A program made the translations under genes and the position numbers. Positions 34,594-44,900 of a stretch of 64,000 nt of DNA are shown here, one piece after another (the stretch's first letter is position 1; each line of letters opens with the position of its first letter). This DNA is from Isoetes taiwanensis (lineage: Eukaryota > Streptophyta > Lycopodiopsida > Isoetales > Isoetaceae): contig JAJEKV010000012.1 of assembly GCA_021234155.1 (NCBI GenBank), positions 6,389,789 to 6,453,788 of the forward strand, given 5' to 3'. The notes beneath the pieces were generated by a model. The model saw nothing but the letters and a program-made list of their open reading frames with translations, ran no database searches and had not been told where the DNA came from.

Positions 34594-35014
34594 GAGATAT
34601 GGTATTTCCGGACTTTTTTGGTGGTATTTCTGGACATCCGTTATCAGCCAAGTGGTATTTTCGACCAAAAAAGGTGGTATTTCCGACCAAAAAGAGTGGT
34701 ATTTCCGGCCAAAAAGTGATATTTCTAGCCAAAAACCAAGCGCGAAACTGCGCGGCGGAGCTGAGATCTTTGGTCGGATCGTTCTTGCAGCTCCGTGGTC
34801 GGCTTGAACTACTTCAAAAGCCCTTCTAATCACTTTGTTTGCTTCTTTAACATTGGTTTGATGAAGAGAGGAAATGATTTGAGCTCAGATAGAGTCGAAT
34901 TGATCAAAAAATGCCCCAAAACAGTTGGTTCTGGGCTTGAAACTGCGAAGCATACAGTGGTTGCTAACGGGTGGCCGGAAATACCACAAAGAAAGTCCGG
35001 AAATACCACATCCC
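34594..35014. mobile_element. Inverted-repeat element with GTGGTATTTCC subterminal repeats
   Basis: About 59 bp at 34594-34652 match, as reverse complement, 34956-35014 (GGTATTTCCGGAC core, then a second block). Inside the left arm a unit of about 22 bp (GTGGTATTTCCGGCCAAAAA) recurs six times with variation from 34598 to 34735; the right arm has two units. The layout fits a foldback or Mutator-like non-autonomous element. I found no clear target duplication, so family and exact ends are open. Confidence 0.6.
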
Positions 35015-35892
35015 AGACTCTAAATACGGCGATCCGGCTTTCCTTTGTATTATCGCTTCTTAATTCCTTGCTCGATTTTGCTTCCCTACATAGCCTCTAT
35101 TTTTCTTCCTCAGGATCCCTTTCTTTTTTGCCCTCTTTTTCTTGCAAGAATCTCTTTCTTTGCTCTACTTTTCTTTCTCAAATCCTTGTTCTAATCCATG
35201 TTTTACTTTTCCATGCCTTTGCTTTTCTTTCAATTCAGATGCTTGCTTCCTGGTCACATCCGTCGGCAGCAAATCCGTTGTCGTGAATGACAAAAGGGCC
35301 GTCTTTGGCTTCAAAGAAAAACCGAAAAGTTCAGCAGCTTCCTGAAAATTTTCAAACTTATAGAAACCTAGTTAAAAAATCCTCTGTATTTTGCCAAAAT
35401 ATTGCTCAGTTATCTGTGGAGAAGGTACAGTGTCCAGATATGATCAGAGGTTCGTAGCTCCCCTAGCATAGCTCGATCTGTCACACAAACCGAACATCTG
35501 CAAGTGGCGCCGGCGAGCGGATGGTTAAAGGTCAAAATTGTAATAAGAGTCTGGGAAGAGATGCAAGTACCGTAGGGGACAAACAGGTGCTAACACATGC
35601 GATTCAAGACGTTCTTCACACCACTGCCCATCGCTCATCTTTATAGCTACAAAACGGCGCCTTTGGAACCTTCCAACAGTTTAATGTTGATGCTTCAGGA
35701 AGTTTCCAGAACAATCGACAGAAATTTAGTTGCTTCCCACAAATTCTGAGGCTTACAGGTGTTCATGGTTCGAGGGCCAAGATGGCACCACATGGCGTCT
35801 TACTGCCCGTGGATAGGGCATGACAGACATGCCTCTTTTTTTATTATATAGGATGATATATAAATAATATAGGTTTTGATGCTTTGTCGTAT
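35015..35892. other. Intergenic, no gene seen
   Basis: No recognised gene. The T/C-rich stretch at 35040-35250 gives a long open frame of low complexity that I do not consider coding. Confidence 0.4.
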
Positions 35893-35968
35893 GGGGAATG
35901 TAGCTCAGATGGCAGAGCGCTCGCTCAACATGTGAGAAGTATTGGGATCGATATCCAACTTTCCAACT
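35893..35968 (+). pseudogene. tRNA-Ala(AGC)-derived relic
   Basis: It follows plant tRNA-Ala(AGC) along its length (TGTAGCTCAGATGG, AGAGCGCTCGCT, a T arm with ATCGATA). The anticodon loop reads TCAACAT instead of TTAGCAT: the invariant T33 is C and the anticodon is AAC. Most changes are C-to-T or G-to-A, at GC and CG sites. The acceptor stem is imperfect. It is a dead tRNA or a tRNA-derived SINE head. Confidence 0.75.
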
Positions 35969-36990
35969 ATTTTCCTTCTCCATGAGCTTAAGCAGGAAAT
36001 GGCGTATAAGGATTACGAATGGACTTCCTTATATACTCCATAGATGGGGTATAAGAGATACATATAGTCCGCAAAAATAGGATATAAGATTTCACAATCA
36101 ACTTCGATATAGTATAAGATTTAACAATCAACTTCGATATAGTACAAGCTCGGTTCTAATTAAAGCCAAGGAGTGCCCAAAATATATAACAGGCAAGTGC
36201 TTGCTAAAAGCATGGCTAAAGTCATGGAGACATCTATAAATAAAAGCTAAACTTCAGTTGGATATATCTTCGCAACCAGGGCTTAGACTAAAGCAATTGT
36301 TACTTCTTTGGAATCGTCTCAGAGTTTAGTTTCTGAGTTGGGGTGGTGCTTTCAGTGATTCACGTGTATGAGGGAGCAATGTCCAAAAATATGACAAAGG
36401 GGTTGCAGATGACTGTTTTATCCCTCAACCATGAAATTTGATTCTAGAGAAAGCCATATTTTTTCCCAAAGCTTTTTGATACTCACTTTCAATATCCCAG
36501 TTGCGCATGTAAAAGAGAAACATCAGTTCTCAGAAACAACATTATCCCTTAATAAATCTAAAAGGAACATACTGTGTTGTGACACTTGAATATATAAAAA
36601 GACTTCTGAAATCTTGACTGCAATAGCATATCACATCAAAAAACTTGGTGCTATCTACCTCTCATGCTACTGCAGCATTTACTATAGCCTGGGAAAGACA
36701 TCACACAACAACTAAAGAGCTTTCGAACTTCTGGAGCTCTAAATAAAAAGGACTTAGGCCTATTACTCTGATCTCAGCTTGTCGGAACTGTTCGAGCACC
36801 ATTTGTAATGGCAATCAAAATGCGCTTCTAACATGCTACAGGCGATGTGATCTTCTGTTCTTACCCGTAAGCATAGGGCCCAGCATATTGTTTTGCTGTA
36901 GTTGCATCAGATTGGAGCTTTGGTCTGCCTTGCCAGTTACCCAGTTGAAACACTCGCGAGCCAGAATGCAAGTCACCAGCATATTCTAGA
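35969..36990. other. Intergenic with a short direct repeat
   Basis: A unit of about 35 bp (CAATCAACTTCGATATAGTA preceded by ATAAGATTT) is duplicated at about 36080-36148. No gene recognised. Confidence 0.45.
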
Positions 36991-37070
36991 TATATTCCAA
37001 CATATACCTAGGATATGCCACAAGCCCATATAAGCGAAGGGTCTGCCCCCCCTAGGGGCAATCCAAAAGT
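36991..37070 (+). repeat. Dispersed repeat with GCCCC/GGGGC palindrome, copy 1
   Basis: About 80 bp (TATATTCCAACATATACCTA ... GATATGCCACAA ... TGCCCCCCCTAGGGGCAA) shared with 40455-40534. It ends in a G/C palindrome centred on CTAG. Confidence 0.85.
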
Positions 37071-37079
37071 TCTTTTTAA

Positions 37080-37617
37080 CATTTTGCATATCGTTCCACG
37101 TTTATTTTATTTTCTCCCATAAAAATCAAACATCCACCATAGCCCAAGTCTCTGCAATAGCTATGGCGAGACGCTCTCATCGCCTCAATGTTTTAGCTTA
37201 TTTCCATTAAATAATACTCCAGGATTTGAAGCATTTGAAAATTGTGAGAAGCTGCAAGCATTCCCGTTTACTTCCCATATATTGCACAGGATGATAGGTT
37301 CAGAAAGCGGAAGATTATGAGTCGTTTCAGAAAGCAGCAGAAAATCTTACGCCGGATTATGTGTACGTGAGACAAGGATCAACAGCTTCTTTCATTCCTA
37401 AAGAAATTCTCAATAGAAAACCAGAGTAGTCTGCTAATCGGTCTTTGTGGCCCCTTAGAGAATCGGTTTGCATTCCGGCTAGGGATTCAAAGGAGCCTGG
37501 GAGATCGTTGATCTTACCTTGTAGACTATTAAGAATCTTGGGGGCTTTGCTGTCAGTTCAAGATTTATGGTTTTTATTTGCTGGGTCATGATATCTTATG
37601 TCTTTGTTTTTTTGCAG
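37080..37617. other. Intergenic or intron-like, no gene seen
   Basis: No recognisable feature apart from a pyrimidine-rich stretch ending in TTTTTTTGCAG at 37617, the acceptor of the candidate exon that follows. Confidence 0.35.
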
Positions 37618-37778
37618 GATTTATCATTGACTTTGATCTCACTGTCGTTTTCGTTGGAAGCAAGGGCTATGGCAATTTTTTGGTGTATGGTTATGGTGAT
37701 CTGCTGAGCTATGAACAGACTGCCTTTCCTCTCCATTCTGCAGTTGTTCACAAAAAGAAGTGCAAGTCCAACATGCAG
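37618..37778 (+). other. Candidate orphan exon, unknown protein
   Basis: A 161-nt open segment lies between a strong acceptor (poly-pyrimidine, GCAG) and a donor (GTATAT). It encodes IIDFDLTVVFVGSKGYGNFL and YGYGDLLSYEQTAFPLHSAV, which looks like real protein sequence rather than a chance frame. I do not recognise the family. Entry phase is 1, exit phase 0. The PIF-like transposon begins 29 bp downstream, so the host gene may be broken; no partner exon was found nearby. Confidence 0.35.
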
Positions 37779-37806
37779 GTATATCTTCGAAGCTTCGTGC
37801 ATATAA

Positions 37807-39047
37807 GGCCCCTTTTCCACGGCAGTCTTATTTTATGGCTGTCATATTTTTATAAGACACCCATTTGGGCTCCATGTCAGCTCCACATCATAAATAAGAC
37901 ACGTCCTAAAAATTTGATTTTCCATTACTTAAATATAAGACATGTCTAGTTAAGATAAGACATGTCTTATAATCTGGGTTTTCCACATACCAATTTTTAA
38001 AATCTTGAGCAAAGACCTGTTGCAGCAAGCAAAAGCTTTGTGCAATTTCTCCGAGCTGCAAACCGACTTGCAAGAGCTTCAACCTGCAATTCCTTTGCCT
38101 CAGAACGCAAGAAAGAGTAAGCTCATGCTCACAATGCCCAGGTTCATGCAGCTGTATCCATTGCAGGAGTTGCTGCAGCAATAGCAGCTGTTACCTCCGC
38201 AACTGCGGCCTCAGCCATTGATGATCGTGGTGTGAAAACAAATGGCTGTGGCTTTATGATATTTAATTCATACTCTGATGGCAAGTGTGGAGAAGATAAT
38301 CAGGCATTAACCTGCTTATCACTTTGCCCTGTATGTCCTGTAAGCATTGAGTTTCTTTTCGAGGACTGTCCCACGTTTAAATCCTACAAGTCTAGAAGCT
38401 TGAATGATTACCGGAACAGGGCTTTAAAGCCCAATGCAAGAGTCGAAGCTTCAGTGATCACAGAAAAAGGGCTTATGCCATGATGGACCATCTTCATCTC
38501 AGTGACCTCTGCTGGGCAAGTCTCAAAACGCGTCTGTTTCACGCAATTTGGTTCATGCCTCTGCTTCTCATCTGGATGTCTGGCAATCAACACGACTCAG
38601 CCGAACCGTGAAGGCGACTTAGCTCCGCTATGATCAGCCCAGAGGAAGAATCGAAGCCTGTAAACCTCGGATACTGCAGCCATCGATTCCATGACCCGTT
38701 TAATCTAACCCGATCTGCTGCATCCGACTTGCTGCAATCCGACTTGTTTGATGCTGCATCGACTTGTGGCGTTCCAAGTGATTCCGGCGTTAACGATGCC
38801 AAGGCTCCAACCTATTTTCTGCACACCCTAAATTTTCGGCCAAGAAACCTTCTCATTGGATAAGATTCGACGTCTTATTTTGTGGCGGGGGATTTCCCCC
38901 GGAAGAAAATAAGACAACATAGTTGTACGGAATACTTATAAGACATGCCTTATAAGTTGCAGTGGAAAACCCAACGTGTCTTATATGCTTATGTGGTCCA
39001 ATAATATCTCCTTAAATATAAGACACTAGTGATGTGGAGAAAGGGCC
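37807..39047. mobile_element. PIF/Harbinger-like element carrying captured gene sequence
   Basis: 1241 bp bounded by inverted repeats (left GGCCCCTTTTCCAC, right GGCCCTTTCTCCAC read inward) and a 3-bp TAA duplication at 37804-37806 and 39048-39050. TWA duplications and GGCC-type termini are typical of PIF/Harbinger. AAGACATGTCTTATA-like motifs are repeated in both subterminal regions. There is no transposase. The interior carries a VAN3-binding/FORKED-type fragment and further gene-like but unidentified sequence. Confidence 0.75.
38030..38225 (+). pseudogene. Captured fragment of a FORKED/VAN3-binding protein gene
   Basis: One frame reads FVQFLRAANRLARASTCNSF, then after a TAA, AHAHNAQVHAAVSIAGVAAA and AVTSATAAS. 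The block R.HNAQVHAAVS.A.VAAA.AA is the signature of the plant auxin-canalisation (VAB/FORKED-like, former DUF828) family, which acts in vascular patterning through membrane trafficking. The in-frame stop and missing PH-like domain show that it is a fragment. It lies wholly inside the PIF-like element. Confidence 0.75.
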
Positions 39048-39050
39048 TAA

Positions 39051-40454
39051 GTCTTAGTAAGGTATGCCATGGAATTTAAGATTTTTTTGACACGGCCATT
39101 AAGTGCAATAATGGTTTCCTTGCTGGCAGATTCTTTGGTTTTATAGGAATGCAACAACAGGGGATAGAACAACGGGTTGAGTTGTTCAAACTAAACTCAA
39201 CCCCAGCCACATGGTACAATTTTGGCAACAAGCGGCGTTGACAAGACAATAAAAGGTGTGGACTCTAACAGTAGAAAGCATCGTGTCAAGATGCAGACAA
39301 GGTGAGCTTCGCTCTTTTTCCTTAAATAGTGTTTGCAATTTGGAAATGACCATTGTTCATGACTTGCAGATTATAGAGACAAATCAAAGGGAAGATCATT
39401 TGCTCAATGTGCCTTGCTTTCATATGCCATTATAAGGGAGCATTTTGTTGATTGCAGAAACACAGGATATGCCGATTGGTATGCCTTGAAATGCTTCAGC
39501 AAGAACATCAGACATGTCTTCTTCTGTTAATTCTGTTTGCTTCTTGTAGTTCTGTCCCTTGAAACTGCCCTTAAGTAGAAATGCACAAACAGTCAAATAG
39601 CGATCTTTAAGGCAGCCTCAGATGTGTCCATTGGAACATCAAAGTAACCAGAATTTGCCAGACCTTCCACGAACTACTTAAGCAATGCTGGCTCTGCTGA
39701 ACTTTTACCGGCTGTAATAAGTCAAAAAACTTGCGTTGACAACTCCATCTAAATATTTAACTCTTCAAAAAACAAATGGCCAAAGTGAAACAATAAATTT
39801 GCCTTCTGAGCTCAATGGGCTGTCCGATCTTTCTTCCAGTGATGGCTAAATGAAGAAGTTGGAATAGCTAGACGAATCCGAAGATTGATGAATATTAGTA
39901 GGATTTGGACATGCAGGAATGAAACCGACTGAGGGATCTTAATCTTTGAAATCTCATTCTACCCATCTATCAAATTGTCCATAGATCTTAGTATTTGAAA
40001 ACTCATCTTCTGACCAGGTACTATATCGCCCATAAAAACCACTTAAAATCGTAGCTAGAAGCCTAAGTTAATTTATTCTACTTCAAAAGAATCGTTAGAA
40101 TTGCAAATGGCAATACATGCATACTAGAGTAGGAGAAAAAATCGAGCAGAAGAAGCATGTGATAAAATGAACGACCTACTCAAGCTATTAGCGGCTGAAA
40201 ACATAACTTTCTTTTGTTGCTCGACAATACCCAAGGCGCCATAGCTCCAACCGAGAATAGAGGAATGGCAAAAACGGCCGAAAATATGTGAATGACATCT
40301 AAACAAAAATATGTGGTGCAGACACAAGGACTTCAAGGACAAACTCTTCTTTGGACAGACCGTAGATGAAACATAGAGTGTGGCACGGATCTGGAACCCG
40401 CAGGTGACCGCCAGTTTACAGGGAACAATTGGAGCAGTCACCCGCATATCTCAG
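39051..40454. other. Intergenic, no gene seen
   Basis: Only short chance frames on both strands; no RNA or transposon end recognised. Confidence 0.4.
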
Positions 40455-40534
40455 GTATATTCCAGCATATACCTTGGATATGCCACAAACCCATGTAAGC
40501 GGGGGTTTGCCCCCCTAGGGGCAACCCAAAAACT
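40455..40534 (+). repeat. Dispersed repeat with GCCCC/GGGGC palindrome, copy 2
   Basis: Same family and orientation as 36991-37070, ending TTTGCCCCCCTAGGGGCAA. Differences are mainly single substitutions. Confidence 0.85.
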
Positions 40535-41890
40535 AGTGGAAATGCAGGGTTGGGGTGAAGGTTATGGTGCATTTTCTGGTGGGGAACAAAGTATATCTCC
40601 ATGCATTTCTTAATCTCCATCAACTGTACTTGGAGTAAAAGAAGAAGATAAATTCCTAGATGCCCACACTATATGCATATTGTATTAAATCAACCTTGCC
40701 ATTCCAATCAATTTGATGAATTAACCAAAGCAAAATATCAAACACAAAAATAAGCAGACAAAGCATGATATAACTTACAAATTTGATAGGCTCTTCGGAA
40801 CGACCAGTTGCACAGTCAATAAAGCGTGAATTTCAACCAACTTGCTGGCAGAGTCTCGGGCTTTGACAAGTCACCCTGTCATATCAAGAAATTTGCAAAC
40901 AGACAAGATTATTATATTTACAACCATAAATTCAGCAGATAATGCTTCTTATCACTCAAGGTTCTGCAATGAATAGGAAGCTGCCTCTAGTGTGAAGGAG
41001 TTTTGCTGGGCACCTACCCTAGTAGACTTCATTGCCCATCTTAAACAAGATTGAAAGCTTGCTTACAAAGTTGAAGCTTGCTTGCCTGCATCAGAGAAGA
41101 GATGAAACATCAACAACCTACAGAACAGACGAAGGAGATGGGAGACGAAGCCACGGTCGAAGGAGAGGGAAAAAAAAGGCAAGAAAAAAGGTATGACGTG
41201 GTAGGACACGTGGCATAGCTAGAATTGCACGAAATCGTGCACCCATGGTTAGGCAACCATGCTGAACAAAAACGTAGTGCGACTAAGGGCCAGATTCGAC
41301 TAGAGGAGTTAAGGGCCTGTCACTTTGCTGAAACCCAATTTTGTGATGGCACGCCTTAATTGGCTCCTTTGATCTGATTCCACTAACTAGTGCTGGCAAT
41401 TACCAAAACACTCGCTTTGAAACTAAAACACTTCGGAACACTGCCGCTTAACTTCCAAAACACTCGCTTTGAAACTAAAACACTTCGGAACACTGCCCTG
41501 GCCTTTTCAAAATAGTTAACTAGCGGTTGTGAGATTTCGACCACGTCCTCGACATCAATCTAGCCATCGCCGTAGATCGACGAAATTTATAACTCCAGTG
41601 GTGCTTCGTGGAATCACCGAAGTTATGTGCTCAAAAATAGAGATCGGAAATTGAGTTTTTACATGATACTTCCACTGTCGCATGTGGAATCTGGCCCTAA
41701 AATAGAAAAACAAAAGAAAAAAAATGTTGTTGCACAACCACAACTAGTATGTCTAGGGCATAAAGCAACTAAGATGAAAAATACTGCTACAATACATCCA
41801 GCGGGCGTGGACGATAAAAATACATACAATTCAATTTACTTCTCAATTTGATTTGCCAACTTTGCATGACTGTATCAAGGCCGTTGGAGC
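40535..41890. other. Intergenic upstream of the kinesin gene
   Basis: It contains a 42-bp direct repeat (41404-41445 and 41455-41496, CAAAACACTCGCTTTGAAAC onwards) and copy 2 of the dispersed repeat at 41715-41783. No gene recognised. Confidence 0.5.
41715..41783 (+). repeat. Dispersed repeat, copy 2
   Basis: Same sequence as 30391-30457, including CACAACTAGTATGTCTAGGG. Confidence 0.8.
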
Positions 41891-41897
41891 AATGTGA

Positions 41898-41907
41898 TTT
41901 GGCGGGA
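41898..41907 (+). promoter_or_regulatory. E2F-like site upstream of the kinesin
   Basis: TTTGGCGGGA, a good match to the E2F/DP consensus, lies 60 bp upstream of the kinesin start codon. It would be consistent with expression in dividing cells. It is a single site recognised by sequence only. Confidence 0.45.
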
Positions 41908-41966
41908 CGCGTTTGAAGCTATGATGTCACCGGATCATCGAGCTAGGGCTTTATTTGGGGTGTGGC

Positions 41967-44900
41967 ATGAGATCCAAGGATTTACGTAGCAGGAACTGTA
42001 AAACCCTTTCTGATAATCCACGCCCCCCGCAGCTAGGTGCCATGCACCGTTTAGACGCAGCCGATGTGAAGTCTTGGGATCCTAGACATGCCCCCAAACC
42101 CCGTTATTACCACGGCGTTGATTCGCGCTCATATGAAAAACTCCGGCCCCTTTGTGCTGATGGATCTGCGCCTGTTTCGGGTATGCCCTTTATTTTTTGC
42201 ATTTTACTACATTAGCTAGCTGCTTGAAGCAGCTCTTTCATTTCTAGATTTCTATCTTCCACATGTTCTGTTTTAGTTTTTTTTGCGAATAAAATTAGTA
42301 TTATAACAGGTAGATATTAAATTGCATGTCTTTGACTTTGATCGATCATGATGCAGAACGAGTTCAGGTAGCAGTCAGGGTAAGGCCCCCAACAAAAGAA
42401 GAAGAGACCAAGGAGGATGGTGTTCCCTTCATTTTTCTTGATACTGAGAAGAATTCAGTAATCCTTCGCCGCAAGTAATAACACATGCAATACCTGTATT
42501 TGAAGTTTTGAATGTATGGGGTTGTTGAGTTTAGTATGGCCTATGTACTCTCATATCACGATCAAGACACCTGCTGCAGATACTTTGAGCAATCAGCAAG
42601 AGAAAGCAGTGCAGCTAGTGTGTTGTAAAGTTAGATCATTCCTTAAAAAGACCTCACATAGCTTATGCGATTTTCCAAAGTGTTCTTATTTGAGCTCTAC
42701 ATATATGTCCTAAGCAGGGGCACAATCATACTGATCTGAATTAGTGCCAACAAGAGCAATGAGAAACTCACTTAGGCTCTTGGAGCATTCTCTCAAGGGT
42801 CTCAAAATGACCAAAATGGGCAGCGCAACAGAAACACAAGCAGTCCTTCAAAAGGAAGGGAAGAACAAACTATCACCTTATGCTTTGCTCTAACAGCTAG
42901 AGAAGATTCTGTTTTTAAGTGTTATAGACTGCCTTTGCATTATAAGGGACTAGACTAATGATCTCTTAGATTCCTTCATTCCTGTTCCTTTGTATTTTGC
43001 CTGTTAAACCTCGGCTATATAGCAAAATATTCTGTTCTGGCTTTATTTGTATCCTAGGAAGTCCCAAAGGAGCTTCTTGGGTAAAGTAAATGATCTGCAT
43101 AGACTGCTGCCCTTATCATAATCATGTGAAATTTGCTAATGGTCAGAATATGCGTTCAAAGTGCCGTTGTATTTAGTGTTAACATTTTGCAGGTCCTATG
43201 TGCACTTAAAACTGGCCTTGTGCATAGTGTAACTTTTCGCTTACAGGGGAAGTTTTGTCGATTTTACGGAGTTCAAGTTCGATTCAGTTTTACCTCCTAG
43301 TGCGAGCCAAGCTGATGTGTATAAAATTGCAGCAGATTCTGTAATTACGGTAATTGGCCATTGCTAGTTGGGAAAAGTCTTAATTTACGGTTTGCAATTT
43401 GCTCGAGTTTCTGATGCCAGAACTTTGCAGGATGTTTTAAATGGATATAATGGAACCATCATGGCATATGGACAAACAGGAGCAGGAAAAACATACACAC
43501 TCTCTGATTTGGTGTTTGATGGGGTTGGCGGATCTTCGATTGAAGGTTTGGACGTCTATTTTATGCTCAGTTTCTGGTCATAGCAATTTAGAGTGTCCTT
43601 TTGCTTTCAAGCCGAACTCTATCGCTGGGTTATTAGTTTTGCCCTTTAGATTGAGCTAGCATAGTTGAATTCAGCAAAAGGCACCAAGAAGGTTTTTCTA
43701 ATTGACCTTTAATTTTGAGACAGAAACATTCCTAAGAACTTAGTCAATTGATCTCCATTCTCGGGCCACATGAACCTGATTAAAGGAGCCTTGCCAGCCT
43801 GCATAAATACCTCAAAAGGGATCGAATTAACTGCGTAGAACTTGTGTTACTAGCTTGAGTTGAATGATATTCTAGTTTAATGCAGGTATTATTCCAAGGT
43901 CCGCAGCAGATATATTTGCCAAATCTATAGCTGATAAGGAACATGAATACCGTGTTTCTATGTCCTATATACAGATTTATATGGAAATGGTAAGCCTGAT
44001 TTATCTCATACAACTTAGTCCAGATTGTATGTAATAAATAAAAACGCTGATGCTGTTGGCCGATTGTGCGTACAGATTCAGGACCTGTTACACCCTGAGA
44101 GCTTTAATTTAAATATCCGTGAAACAGAAAATGGGCAGCTGTTTCTGGCTGGCGTTGAAGAGGTTTAGAACTAAACAAATTTCTTGTCGACTTTTTTCTT
44201 TATTAATGAAAGTATTGTTATTCTCTTACAGGTTCAAGTGAGATCTGTTGATGAGGTTTTGAAGTTATTGATGCTTGGGGACCGTAATCGCCGAGTTGCA
44301 TTTACTAAGCTTGTACGTGCTAACACTAGAATCGTTTGGACGTACAAGTACAGCTAGCAGGGGAAACCATGTAATTATGTAACCTGAATTCTTTTATATT
44401 AGATTCAGTGTTTTTACATTTTCTTATACATGGGGATGGTAATTTCTTATGGTTTGCATGTAATTAGGAAATTTAATGAGTTTATCTAAGACAATTTATG
44501 TGGCTTTAGCTGCTTTAACACAGAATGCCCATTCTTCCCGAAGCCACACAATTGCAGTGATTACAGTTGAAAAAAAAGCTTTACATCCTCTTGATAGTGA
44601 TAGAACATTGGGAGAACGGAAGCGGCCTTTAAGTCATTCAGAAAAGTAAGTCATATTAATGCTACATATTCTTGTATAAATGATATTTCATTACTTTGCT
44701 GCGATTGCTGTCAGAGAAAAGTAAGTCATATTGATGCTACATAACCTTATATAGTTGAATTGTATGTTCTTCATTACATTGCTGCGATTGCTGTCAGAAT
44801 TCTTATAGGAAAGCTTTTCATTGTTGACCTTGCGGGCTCAGAACGACTAAAAAAAAGTGGTCAGTTTTCATGTTTCAACCAATAGAACTACTACGTAATA

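Noticed and set aside
35015-35290. Ser/Leu/Phe-rich frame as a secreted protein gene
   Set aside because: It is a T/C-rich low-complexity stretch without splice, start-context or domain support.
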